This document shows positions 27,717-36,649 of a DNA stretch of 64,000 bases, one piece after another. Below the pieces are notes generated by a model. The model did not search any database. It worked only from the letters and a program-made list of their open reading frames with translations, and had not been told where the DNA came from. Origin of the DNA: Aeoliella straminimaris (GTDB lineage Bacteria > Planctomycetota > Planctomycetia > Pirellulales > Lacipirellulaceae). The translations under genes and the position numbers were made by a program. The stretch lies in the NCBI RefSeq assembly GCF_024054565.1, contig NZ_JAMXLR010000033.1, forward strand, positions 46,547-110,546. Reading direction: 5' to 3'. Positions within the stretch are counted from its first letter, which is position 1; the number at the start of each line of letters is the position of its first letter.

Positions 27717-28607
27717 TCAATCGTCGGAGCCAATGGATCTTAACAAAGCGTCCGGCACAGGCACCAATCGCCAGGCCAGTACTAACACCAAAGGCAATAC
27801 CCAGTGAGCCGAGCGGATGGCGAATTCGTACCAACCGCGATCCACTCCTAGGGCAAAAAAACGTGCTGCCGCCGTGATCAAACCCCAGGCCGCCATGTAA
27901 CCGACCACTGGCCGCCAGCGGCGGGCGACAATCAGTACGGCGACCACCAGGTCGATCACGCCGATAATCAGCAGCATGGTTTGCGCGGTGGACTCTTCGA
28001 GACGCACGTCGAACAGTCGATGCGCCGTAACGATCAGCATGTCGAGGAATGAGCCACGTTGCTGCATTGCTTCCAGCCCGTGAGCAGCGAAGGTCAGAGC
28101 GATGCTGACGCGGAGCAACCATTCCACGGTGGGCGTGATGGCAATGCCCATCAGCTTGCGGATTTTCGACCAGTGCACCAATAGCAATACCAGTGGGGCG
28201 GCGATTCTTGCCGCACCGGCGGCAAACGGAAACAGTCGGACCGCCGTTTCGCCCCACGCCCGCAATTGGCCACCTCCCAGCCAGGCCACATCCAGTGGAA
28301 AGCCGTCGTAGGTTTGCCAGGCCGCATAGGCCAGCAGCAGCTGAAACAGAAACACCAGGCCCAGTAGCACGCGCGAGGGCCGCATTATCGTCGAAACCGC
28401 GGCCAGCGTCAGCAGGACGCCCACCACGCGAACGATGGCCATGCCGCGGGCTTCGCCGAGCCCCAGTCCACCTACGTCAGCCGGCTCCCACAACCATGCC
28501 AGCAGTGGGGTCTCGAGCACAACGCCTACCAGCCACGCATATCCTGCGCATTGCAGGGCAACGCCGCAGCGCAATAGCCAATCGATGGTCTTGTTGTCGT
28601 CGGACAC
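27717..28607 (-). CDS. Polytopic membrane protein, DoxX-like
   Basis: About 296 residues with eight or so hydrophobic helices, including AGYAWLVGVVLETPLLAWL, VLLGLVFLFQLLLAYAAW and LLIIGVIDLVVAVLIVARRW. The VSIALTFAAHGLEAM segment followed by an IGVIDLVVAVL helix resembles DoxX/SURF4-like proteins. No catalytic motif is visible. The start is taken as GTG at 28607 (MSDDNKTIDWLL) because residues before it in frame are Pro/Arg-rich and non-family; no clear ribosome binding site is seen. It is followed by the phosphoesterase gene 30 nt away on the same strand. Confidence 0.6.
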   Translation of the reverse strand: MSDDNKTIDWLLRCGVALQCAGYAWLVGVVLETPLLAWLWEPADVGGLGLGEARGMAIVRVVGVLLTLAAVSTIMRPSRVLLGLVFLFQLLLAYAAWQTYDGFPLDVAWLGGGQLRAWGETAVRLFPFAAGAARIAAPLVLLLVHWSKIRKLMGIAITPTVEWLLRVSIALTFAAHGLEAMQQRGSFLDMLIVTAHRLFDVRLEESTAQTMLLIIGVIDLVVAVLIVARRWRPVVGYMAAWGLITAAARFFALGVDRGWYEFAIRSAHWVLPLVLVLAWRLVPVPDALLRSIGSDD

Positions 28608-28651
28608 AAGCGAGCCAGCGGGGCAGGGAGGGAAACGCGGTGGGGAGGGGG

Positions 28652-30628
28652 CTACGCCGCCTTGCGAAGGTCGGGGTGCACGTAGCCCCATTCTATCAGA
28701 TAAGGCCCCATCGCCGCATCCACCTTTGCCGCTTCGGCCGGAGGGAGTTTTCCAAAGCGATTCTTGTGGTAGCCCGCGTTGCGATTGAGATAATCGTCCA
28801 GCGCGGCGCGATACTCGGGGCTGAATTCCAGCCCCAAACGCTCGTAGATCTGCTGAATGCAGTGTCGAGGATTTCGCTCCAGCTCCTCGAATCGTACGCG
28901 CGCCGTGGTGCCGAACGGTAGCGCGTGCAGGTCGTGCTCACAAGCGTCCGTGGCGTGGCGATACTGATCGAGGAACCGCCCGGCGTAGTTGTCCTCCGGG
29001 TGGGCGTCCTGCAGTTGGAACACCGCAAAGCCGTGCTCGGCGAAGTGCAGGTTCGAGCGATACACGTTGTATGGATGTCGGACGATGTAGACAAACTGCG
29101 CCGTCGGGAACATCTCGCGAAGCATCGACACCCGGCACGTGTTGACCGGATTCTTCAGCAGCGGCCGACGCCGACATCGCCAGGTGAGTTTGCGGAGAAA
29201 GCGAATGTAATGGCGTTGCCAGCGAGCGAGCTCGCCGGAGTCGAACCGTTCGGTCCACCAGTACTTTTGGAGTTCGCCGGTGCGACGCGGGAAGCAGAAC
29301 ATCCAGTAGGGCGATTCGCCTCCCATAGCGGCAAGGGCGAATTCCTCCTCCTGTGTGCTGAGCACCGTCATTTGCACCGAATCCATCGGCCGGCGCCACA
29401 TCAATAGCGGCGCCATGGCTGCGGTCGTGAGCCAGCCAGTTAGAAAGCCGTGAGGGTTGAGCACTTCGAAGTTGCGGGGCGAACGAAACTGAGGATCAAG
29501 CGCCATCAGGTTGTGCAGATGCGTGGTGCCGCTACGGTGCATCCCAACGATAAACACCGGCGAGGGCACTTCGTGGTTCAACAGCCGTGGCGCCAGTACC
29601 CGTTCGGGCAGTGTGACCAATGTTGTCAGTCCCGAGGCAATCAGCGTGAACAACAGTCGCGGCAAGTAGAACACCCCCACTGCAAACCGCGCGCGGGCGA
29701 GTTCCACCATCCAGCGATCAAGCGGGGCGAACGCCATCAGGTTCGACAGAGGCATCACGCGCTTAAAGCTGGCCGCGGCCGCCGAATCCTCACGGACCTC
29801 GCTCGTTCCGTAGCGAGCGACCAACACGGTCGTAGCGGCAACCGCCAACAGGATCAATGCCCAGAACGCGGGCGCTAGCCGAGGATCTCCTTCGGGAGCG
29901 AGCCATGGCGACCAGGGGTTCGTCCAGTCGAACTCCACCAGCCGAAGTTTCGAAATAAGCCGCCGCACGGCAATGGCGCCTGCCAACAGTCCCGTGGAAG
30001 CCACAATCGTCCCGGTGCGCAGTCGTACCAGGCCCAGCAGGATGGCCAGCAGCGTGAGCCCGATGAACAGCGGCACCGCGGTGCCATCGTGTCGGCTCGC
30101 GGCGGCAAACACTCCAAAAACCACCGCCGGTACGAGCACCGCCAACACGGGCGAGGTTGCGCGACGGAGCATACCCAGCAGCAGGCCTGCGAAGATGATC
30201 TGTTGCACGGCTGATACCGGGAGCGAACTGAACATGGCCAGCCCGGCCTTGGCGTACCGGCTTGGTGTAATGGCGTCGGTATGCCAGGCGAACACACCCA
30301 GTCGGTGACATGCCATCAGATAGCCACCGTAGAAGGCCGCTCCTACGGCTATGCCCAGCAAGGCCTGCCGGCGCCACGTGGCGGGGATCACCAATCCGTA
30401 CTCAGCTGCCGGGCGGGCTTCACTGGCCAGCACCGCCAGCAGCGACACCAACGCCACGACCAGCAGTATCACGCCACCGGGCGACTTAGTGAGCAGCGAG
30501 CAGGGCAGGCCCGTGCTGTACTGCAGTAGCTCGCCCAGCACCACCAGCGCGACGATAGACATCGCCCACATGGCCAGCTTTGCCAAGGGGCCAAGCGCGC
30601 GGAACCGACTTGCCAGGACAGCAAACAC
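28652..30628 (-). CDS. CPBP-like membrane domain fused to a sulfotransferase
   Basis: A 658-residue protein. The N-terminal half has seven or more hydrophobic helices and resembles CPBP/Rce1 intramembrane proteases: AVQQIIFAGLLLGMLRRATS corresponds to the EExxFRG-x-L helix and FGVFAAASRHDG to the FxxxH helix, but the catalytic Glu pair reads Gln-Gln. A linker leads to a sulfotransferase domain (PF13469-type): PVFIVGMHRSGTTHLHNLM is the PAPS 5'-phosphosulfate loop, QFVYIVRHPYNVYRSNL the 3'-phosphate motif, and the C-terminal part has RVRFEELERNPRHC. Such enzymes transfer sulfate from PAPS to a glycan or lipid hydroxyl. GTG start at 30628 follows GGAAAG. The GTG start of the next gene lies 45 nt downstream. 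Confidence 0.8.
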   Translation of the reverse strand: MFAVLASRFRALGPLAKLAMWAMSIVALVVLGELLQYSTGLPCSLLTKSPGGVILLVVALVSLLAVLASEARPAAEYGLVIPATWRRQALLGIAVGAAFYGGYLMACHRLGVFAWHTDAITPSRYAKAGLAMFSSLPVSAVQQIIFAGLLLGMLRRATSPVLAVLVPAVVFGVFAAASRHDGTAVPLFIGLTLLAILLGLVRLRTGTIVASTGLLAGAIAVRRLISKLRLVEFDWTNPWSPWLAPEGDPRLAPAFWALILLAVAATTVLVARYGTSEVREDSAAAASFKRVMPLSNLMAFAPLDRWMVELARARFAVGVFYLPRLLFTLIASGLTTLVTLPERVLAPRLLNHEVPSPVFIVGMHRSGTTHLHNLMALDPQFRSPRNFEVLNPHGFLTGWLTTAAMAPLLMWRRPMDSVQMTVLSTQEEEFALAAMGGESPYWMFCFPRRTGELQKYWWTERFDSGELARWQRHYIRFLRKLTWRCRRRPLLKNPVNTCRVSMLREMFPTAQFVYIVRHPYNVYRSNLHFAEHGFAVFQLQDAHPEDNYAGRFLDQYRHATDACEHDLHALPFGTTARVRFEELERNPRHCIQQIYERLGLEFSPEYRAALDDYLNRNAGYHKNRFGKLPPAEAAKVDAAMGPYLIEWGYVHPDLRKAA

Positions 30629-30735
30629 AGCAGCTTTCCAGATTCAGACGAGAAGCTCTCGAACGAGCTTGGGGCTTGTAGCGATTCTGCTCCAGCGGCT
30701 CAATAGAAAGCCCCGCAGGGGGCTAGCGGTGATAG

Positions 30736-30969
30736 CTATCCTGGACCACACGGCGCAGCTCCCCTGCCGCGGCGCCGCATGACCAGGCAGGCTGCTGCCC
30801 CGAGGCAGGATAGCGTCGCCGTGGCCGGTTCCGGCACCGGCGACTGCACTTGGCGAAGATCCCCTCCCAGTGCCGTGTAGACTTGTGCCCACAGGCGGTA
30901 GTCTTTCCCGTTGGGACGCGCTATCTTGTGCCCAGCCCCATTGCTCTTTCGACGGGGCGGCGCTGCCAC
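30736..30969 (-). pseudogene. PEP-CTERM protein C-terminal remnant
   Basis: The minus-strand frame ends with VPEPATATLSCLGAAACLVM followed by RRRGRG, a textbook PEP-CTERM sorting tag: PEP motif, hydrophobic helix, Arg cluster. Upstream only about 45 residues remain open (GKDYRLWAQVYTALGGDLRQ) and no signal peptide or domain precedes them. PEP-CTERM tags are processed by exosortase in exported proteins; a tag without an exported body means a decayed or truncated gene. Confidence 0.65.
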
Positions 30970-31575
30970 AGGTCAGCCGCGCTGATGGATGCTCACCAGC
31001 AGATGGTACCGCAGGACTCCTGGCGTGAAATCTCATCCCCCTGGAGGGGGGAATCGGCCGATGTGACAGCGCGATTTCCAGCAGGTTGATTGGGGCCAGC
31101 TATCGTCCGCGTCGGTAGTGCCTTTCCCTAACGCTTTCCGCCCCCACTGCAAGCACTTTGCACGCTCCGCCCCCTTCTCCGCAAAGAGAATGGCAATAGT
31201 TGCAAAATCATGCCACTGCCTTGCCCACACCTTTGGAGCGATTACCTTTAGATCCGTTGAGGCGGATTGCAGCGATTGCACGGACCTCGGTTCGCTTAAC
31301 GATTCAACACGGCAATCGCCATCTTTTCCATCTGGTTAGCCGCAGGTTGCTAGCCAAGTTTCAAGTCTCCTTTGAGAAATCAGTTCTGCTCTGCCCAGCA
31401 ATTGGCGCCTCAACTTTCTAGGGGCCCACGTTGCTCTCTAGAACCCACATCAGCAGGAAGATCCACGTTCATGACCAGCTACCAAGGGAATACGCCCTCT
31501 ATCACAGTACTTCTTTATTGCGATTTGCAATTTGACCTATCGGAGTAGCGCTAATGAATTGGACCAACCTGTTAC
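30970..31575. other. Intergenic stretch
   Basis: About 600 nt between the PEP-CTERM remnant and the CBM96-like pseudogene. Only overlapping short frames without family features are open. A C5/G5 stem around 31037-31050 is too short to call a terminator. Confidence 0.4.
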
Positions 31576-32214
31576 TTGCCGGCTAGTTACGACACGTGGA
31601 TCCGCAACGATCGCAGCCATGCCGCGAACGGGGTAGACGCCGTTTTGGACTGGCGTTTGTCCTTCGTGCCTTACATCCAGTTCGACATGTCGGGACGGAT
31701 GGTCGACCGCATCTCGAAAACCACCCTTACGGTGACCAAGGTATCCAGTGCCCGGAACGATGGTGTCAACGGCGCACGTTTCGCCACCTACGGTTTGTTG
31801 GATATGGTAGATAGCACGCTGCAATACTGGGACGAGTTGGCAGATTTCGATCCGAATGACGGAGTCGACCGCAGTCGCGTGTTGAGCCTGGATCCCGAAG
31901 GTGGAACCGCTGATGTTGTGGAGACTTTCGCCGCCGCTCCGGGCGCTGCAAGTGGTGAGACCACCATCGCGATCACCAGGCAGGCATTGGTTGACTTTTT
32001 GAACGATTGAGCCGACGCTAACGGTATGGTCACGTTTGTATTCCCCTTCGAGCAAAGAGACCGAGGCGCCGGTCTCGCTTGCAAGGAACACACGACCTCC
32101 GATTGGCATCCACGCTTGGACATCGAGTACACCGCTCAAGTGCCGGAACCAACTTCCATTGCACTTTGCAGCCTGGCTGGCATCGGGCTACTGGCCACGC
32201 GGCGACGCAAGTAG
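31576..32214 (+). pseudogene. CBM96-like (DNRLRE) PEP-CTERM protein broken by an in-frame TGA
   Basis: The frame matches the N-terminal domain of the PL11 protein at 39651: SFVPYIQFDMS, ATLTVTKVSSARNDGVNG and VDFLND correspond to [29 protein letters not shown] and VKFLNA. A TGA at 32008-32010 stops it, and the same frame then continues ADANGMVTFVFPFEQ up to VPEPTSIALCSLAGIGLL and an RRRK end, a PEP-CTERM tag. In the relative the residue at the TGA is Arg, so one C to T change in CGA would explain it. The N-terminus also lacks a signal peptide; an ATG at 31553 starts the sequence MNWTNLLLAG in another frame before a stop. This indicates decay, although readthrough cannot be formally excluded. 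Confidence 0.75.
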
Positions 32215-32299
32215 CAATCAAGACAACTCGGAGTGGCGGCCGGCGAGTCTAGGGCAGCACGCTCGTCGGTCGCCCGCTCCTCAATCATGACCAACCCTT

Positions 32300-32329
32300 C
32301 TACGCGACGGTCGATCGGCCGTCGCGTAG
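32300..32329. terminator. Strong hairpin before the GH28 gene
   Basis: CTACGCGACGG at 32300-32310 pairs perfectly with CCGTCGCGTAG at 32319-32329 around an 8-nt loop. It lies 85 nt after the last stop of the broken PEP-CTERM gene and 22 nt before the GH28 start. No run of T follows, so it could terminate upstream transcription or act in the GH28 leader. Confidence 0.5.
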
Positions 32330-32351
32330 CTGCCTATTTGGAAGGATAATA

Positions 32352-33710
32352 ATGCAGACTCACAAGTCATCAATCTCCACTTGCCCAATAGCGCCGACCA
32401 TACCTGCCATCGCGCGATGGCTGTTGGCCTTTGTGGCGTTGGGAGCCGCCTCGCTGTTTCAATCGGCCAGCGCCGACGACTTCTTAATCACGGACTTCGG
32501 GGCCAAGCAAGGCGGCAACGAGGTCAACACCCACGCGATTCAGCAAACCATCAACCAGGCCGCCGCAGCCGGTGGAGGTCGGGTCGTGGTGCCGAGCGGC
32601 ACCTTCCGGACGGGAGCCCTCCACCTGAAACCGAAAGTTGAACTACATCTGGCTGAAGGAGCCGTGTTGCTCGGCTCGACCGAATTGGAAGATTACCCCA
32701 AACGGATGACGCGCATCGAGGGTCACTTCGAACCGTGGCGTCCCGCCTTAATCAACGCCGAGGAGGTACCGAACGTCCGCATCAGTGGCAGTGGGACTCT
32801 GGATGGCAACGGAAAACCATTCTGGGCGGCCTTCTGGAAACGTCGCAAGGAGAATCCTAAATGCACCAACCTGGAGGTGGAACGACCTCGATTGATCTAT
32901 ATCGATGGGGCGAGTGAAGTTCATATCAGTGGTATTCACCTCAAGAACTCCGGCTTCTGGAACCTGCACCTTTATCGTTGCCAAAGCGCGTTAGTAGAAG
33001 GCCTCACAATCACCGCTCCGCACGGCGATCCGCCGAAGATTACCGACGTGGCTCAACCGTGGGATGAGCTCTCGATTGACCGCGCGCCTAGTTCCGATGG
33101 AATTGATATCGATAGTTGCCGCAATGTGACCATTCGCAAGTGCACGATATCGGTGGGGGACGACTGCATTGCCCTCAAGGGATCGAAGGGGCCGCTGGCC
33201 ATGCGGGACGAATCGAGCCCTCCGGTGGAGAACGTGCTGGTCACCAACTGCAACTTCCTCAATGGTCATGGCATGTTGACCTGCGGTAGCGAAGCCACCG
33301 TGATTCGGAATGTCACTGTTCGCAACTCGACTGTCGGCAATGGTGTGCCGGTGGTTCGCTTTAAGCTCCGCCCCGACACCCCTCAGCTTTATGAGAACTT
33401 CGTGTTCGAGAACCTGAAGCTCGACAGCGCACAAGCGCTGTTCGACGTAAAGCCTTGGACGCAATTTTTTGATTTGGGGGAGCATGAACCTCCCGCGTCG
33501 GTGGTGCAAAACGTAGTGCTTCGTAACATCCAGGGGACGGCTCGTTCGATTGGCGAGCTACGGGGAAACTCCGGCGATATGATTCGAAACATCTTTGTCC
33601 AGGACGTGGACGTCCGCGCGCAGCACGACTCGTTTCGTCATGCCGATATCGACAACTTGGCCTTTTCCGATTTCACGGTCAACGGCGAGCCCTACCGTGT
33701 GGAAGATTAG
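32352..33710 (+). CDS. Secreted glycoside hydrolase family 28 (polygalacturonase/rhamnogalacturonase-like)
   Basis: A 452-residue protein with a long signal peptide ending near SASADDF. The mature part is a right-handed parallel beta-helix: it begins ITDFGAKQGG and NTHAIQQTINQAAAAGGGRV, and carries the GH28 motifs SSDGIDIDSC (catalytic Asp), GDDCIALKGSKG (the Asp pair) and NGHGMLTCGSE (catalytic His); VVRFKLRP stands for the usual RIK. GH28 enzymes hydrolyse galacturonan or rhamnogalacturonan linkages by inversion. GGAAGG precedes the ATG. It opens the pectin locus with the mutarotase and GH2 genes on the same strand. Exact substrate (homogalacturonan or RG-I) is not determined. Confidence 0.9.
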   Translation: MQTHKSSISTCPIAPTIPAIARWLLAFVALGAASLFQSASADDFLITDFGAKQGGNEVNTHAIQQTINQAAAAGGGRVVVPSGTFRTGALHLKPKVELHLAEGAVLLGSTELEDYPKRMTRIEGHFEPWRPALINAEEVPNVRISGSGTLDGNGKPFWAAFWKRRKENPKCTNLEVERPRLIYIDGASEVHISGIHLKNSGFWNLHLYRCQSALVEGLTITAPHGDPPKITDVAQPWDELSIDRAPSSDGIDIDSCRNVTIRKCTISVGDDCIALKGSKGPLAMRDESSPPVENVLVTNCNFLNGHGMLTCGSEATVIRNVTVRNSTVGNGVPVVRFKLRPDTPQLYENFVFENLKLDSAQALFDVKPWTQFFDLGEHEPPASVVQNVVLRNIQGTARSIGELRGNSGDMIRNIFVQDVDVRAQHDSFRHADIDNLAFSDFTVNGEPYRVED

Positions 33711-33773
33711 CCAGCAATCGGGTAGCTTGGAATGTGAAAAACACTGCCCGTTTCCGATATGTGAGGTTTCACG

Positions 33774-34187
33774 ATGTCTCTCTCCGATGCCACGCGGCCG
33801 CAGTACGGCTCCACAAATCCTTCGCCCGCCGAACAAGCCGAAAAGGGAGTTCAGCGCTATAGCGCTGCGGTCGAACTGTTGCCAGAGAAAGAAGAACTGT
33901 ACCGCGAATTGCACGCCAGTGTCTGGCCGGACGTGGTAGCAGCACTCAAGCGGGCCAACATCCAGAACTATAGCATTCACGTGCTCGAATTGGGTGGCAA
34001 GAAGTACTTGTTTCAGTATTTCGAGTACGTGGGCGACGACCCCAAACGCGACTTTGCAAGTATTGGCCAGGATCCAACGACGCGCGATGAGTGGTGGCCC
34101 ATTACCGACGCCTGCCAGTCGCGAATCGAGGGCACACCCGAAGGGGAACAATGGTTGCCCGGCGAAATGGTGATGCACCTGCCTTGA
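33774..34187 (+). CDS. rhaM: L-rhamnose mutarotase-like protein
   Basis: A 137-residue protein. The RhaM pattern is clear: AAVELLPEKEELYRELHASVW with the catalytic His, VVAALKRANIQNYSIHVLE, KYLFQYFEYVG and DEWWPITDACQ. RhaM interconverts alpha and beta anomers of L-rhamnose, so it would help use rhamnose set free from rhamnogalacturonan. Members are usually about 105 residues; here a roughly 30-residue N-terminal extension precedes the domain. It sits 63 nt after GH28 and 31 nt before GH2 on the same strand, consistent with one operon. No signal peptide, so cytoplasmic. Confidence 0.85.
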   Translation: MSLSDATRPQYGSTNPSPAEQAEKGVQRYSAAVELLPEKEELYRELHASVWPDVVAALKRANIQNYSIHVLELGGKKYLFQYFEYVGDDPKRDFASIGQDPTTRDEWWPITDACQSRIEGTPEGEQWLPGEMVMHLP

Positions 34188-34218
34188 ACCACGACACCTC
34201 AAACCGACTGGGATAGGA

Positions 34219-36642
34219 ATGTCCATCTCCTCGCCTCTCTTCTGCCGCCCGCTGGCCGGGATGCCACTGCTCCTGACGCTCGGACTACTTGTCACTCTTT
34301 TTCCATCGCAGGAAGCATCCGCTGCCCCGCCACGACAGTCGATCGAGCTGTCGGAAGGATGGCGATTCGCTCGCGGGCCACAAGCGAGCGCCGAGCGCGT
34401 CGAATTCGACGATTCCGGATGGCGAGATGTCCGCATCCCGCACGACTGGAGCATTCAGGGCCCCTTCGAGAAATCGAATCCCGCCGGTGGCGACGGGGCC
34501 TTCTTGCCGACCGGAATTGGCTGGTATCGGCTCGAGCTTCCCAAAAACCTTGGTGCCGAGGGGCGGAAGGTGCTGGTGGAATTCGATGGGGTAATGGCCA
34601 ATAGCGATGTCTGGCTGAATGGTCATCACCTGGGACACCGACCCAATGGTTACGTCAGCTTCCGTTACGACCTTGCCGAGCACCTGAACAGCGATCCGGC
34701 AGCAACCAATACCCTTTGTGTGCAAACCGATACCCACCAGCAAGTGGCCTCGCGTTGGTACACGGGCAGCGGCATTTACCGCAAGGCTCGGCTGCTCGTG
34801 TTCGACAAAGTGCATCTAAACGACCTCGATACGTTTGTGACCACGCCGGAAGTCTCCGCGGCCAAAGCCAACGTTCGCATCAACGCGGTCGTGGTCAACG
34901 ATTCCCAGCAGGCACAGCAGTGCAAGCTGCACACCACCGTGCTCGATCCAAGCGGGGCGGAGGTCGCCTCGGACGAGCAGCAGTTGGAGGTAGTTGCCGG
35001 GGCTTCGCGTGCGGTGCAAAGCGTGCTAAGCGTGGCTAACCCTGAGCGGTGGGATGTCGGCGATGGCAACATGTACGTGGCCGTGCAACGACTAACAGTG
35101 GGCGACACAGTTCGAGACCAGACCGAAACCCGGTTTGGTATCCGCGACGTTCAATTCAAATCCGATACGGGATTCTGGATTAACGGGCAGAACATCAAGC
35201 TCAAGGGAGTTTGTTTGCACCACGATGGCGGAGCCTTCGGGGCGGCGGTGCCGACCAGCATTTGGCGCGACCGCCTGAAGCGTCTGCAATCGCTAGGCGT
35301 CAACGCGATTCGCACGGCCCACAACCCACCATCGCCGGAGTTGCTGGACCTTTGCGACGAACTCGGAATACTGGTGTTGGACGAGTTCTTCGACTGCTGG
35401 ACCGTTGGTAAGCGGAAGTACGATTATCATCTTTACTTTGAAAAATGGGCTCATCGCGACCTGGCCGATACGATACGCCGCGATCGCAACCATCCATGCG
35501 TGGTATTGTACAGCGTGGGCAATGAGATTCGTGACACCCATCGCGCGGAACACGCCAAGCAGGTGCTCGCCGGCCTGGTCGAGGTGTGCCACAACACTGA
35601 CCCCACCCGGTGCGTAACCCAAGGCCTGTTCCGACCAAATACCACTCACGATTACGACAATGGCCTAGCCGACTTGCTCGACGTAATTGGCACCAATTAT
35701 CGTGATGCAGAATTGCTGCAAGCCTGGCGCGATCAGCCCGGCCGTCGCATCGTCGGTACGGAGCAAGCGCACGAGCGGGGCACCTGGCTGGCCTGCCGCG
35801 ATAACCCACAGCACAGTGGCCAGTTTCTTTGGGTGGGTGTCGACTACCTGGGCGAGTCCCGACGCTGGCCGGTCACGACGTTCGACTCCGGCTTGATTGA
35901 CCGCACCGCTCGCCCACACCCGCGGGGCTACGAACGGCAGAGCTGGTGGAGTGAAGAACCGATGGTGCGAGCTTTTCGACGCACCTCGCCCACCGAAGCT
36001 ACCCCCGCCGATCCTGGCTATGAGGTAGCTGAGTGGGTTCGAAAAAAGGTGCTGTTCGACGATTGGACACCAAGTTACAAGAATCGCGCACCCAATGAGG
36101 AAAGGGTAGAAGTTTACAGCAACTGCGAACAAGTACGGCTGGAGCTTAACGGGCGGGATCTCGGCACCAAGTCGTTGCCCCCGGATGCTCGTCCCCGCAC
36201 GTGGCAGGTGAAGTACGAGCCCGGTGAACTGGTAGCCATAGGATTAAACGATGGCCAAGAAGTGGCAAGGCATCGCCTGCGCACTGCCGGAGAGCCGGTC
36301 ACCCTGAAGCTGACGAGCAACCAACAGGAACTCAGCCCCGATTGGGACGAGGTAGCCACCATTCAGGTTGATGTGGTCGACGCCAAGGGAGAGCTTTGTC
36401 CGACGGCCAATTACGATATAAAGTTCCGCGTCGAAGGCCCCGGCGAGCTGGTGGCAGTCGATAATGCTTCCATAGTGAGCCTCGAATCGTTCCATGAGCC
36501 GAGACGCCAAACGATCGGCGGCCAGTGCTTCGCCTACGTTCGAGCAACGGGCTCAGAAGGCGAAATCACCTTGGTGGCGGAGTGCGATGGCTTGGGAGAA
36601 AACCCGGCCACGGCCAAGACGAATCTTAGGGCCAGCCCGTAG
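34219..36642 (+). CDS. Secreted glycoside hydrolase family 2 (beta-galactosidase-like)
   Basis: An 807-residue enzyme with a signal peptide ending near EASAAPP. Domains follow the GH2 order: sugar-binding jelly roll (FDDSGWRDVRIPHDWSI, VLVEFDGVMANSDVWLNG), immunoglobulin-like domain, TIM barrel (IKLKGVCLHHDGGAFGAAVP, GVNAIRTAHNPPSP), then DUF4982-like and C-terminal Ig-like domains. The acid/base is Glu436 in YSVGNEIRDT; the nucleophile is Glu515 in VGTEQAHERGTW. GH2 enzymes release beta-linked galactose, glucuronate or mannose; in a rhamnogalacturonan locus, trimming galactan side chains is likely. It converges with the acetylesterase gene, 7 nt apart. Confidence 0.9.
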   Translation: MSISSPLFCRPLAGMPLLLTLGLLVTLFPSQEASAAPPRQSIELSEGWRFARGPQASAERVEFDDSGWRDVRIPHDWSIQGPFEKSNPAGGDGAFLPTGIGWYRLELPKNLGAEGRKVLVEFDGVMANSDVWLNGHHLGHRPNGYVSFRYDLAEHLNSDPAATNTLCVQTDTHQQVASRWYTGSGIYRKARLLVFDKVHLNDLDTFVTTPEVSAAKANVRINAVVVNDSQQAQQCKLHTTVLDPSGAEVASDEQQLEVVAGASRAVQSVLSVANPERWDVGDGNMYVAVQRLTVGDTVRDQTETRFGIRDVQFKSDTGFWINGQNIKLKGVCLHHDGGAFGAAVPTSIWRDRLKRLQSLGVNAIRTAHNPPSPELLDLCDELGILVLDEFFDCWTVGKRKYDYHLYFEKWAHRDLADTIRRDRNHPCVVLYSVGNEIRDTHRAEHAKQVLAGLVEVCHNTDPTRCVTQGLFRPNTTHDYDNGLADLLDVIGTNYRDAELLQAWRDQPGRRIVGTEQAHERGTWLACRDNPQHSGQFLWVGVDYLGESRRWPVTTFDSGLIDRTARPHPRGYERQSWWSEEPMVRAFRRTSPTEATPADPGYEVAEWVRKKVLFDDWTPSYKNRAPNEERVEVYSNCEQVRLELNGRDLGTKSLPPDARPRTWQVKYEPGELVAIGLNDGQEVARHRLRTAGEPVTLKLTSNQQELSPDWDEVATIQVDVVDAKGELCPTANYDIKFRVEGPGELVAVDNASIVSLESFHEPRRQTIGGQCFAYVRATGSEGEITLVAECDGLGENPATAKTNLRASP

Positions 36643-36649
36643 GGTAAAC

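Noticed and set aside
31037..31050. C5/G5 hairpin considered as a terminator.
   Set aside because: Only five pairs, no T-run and no gene end nearby.
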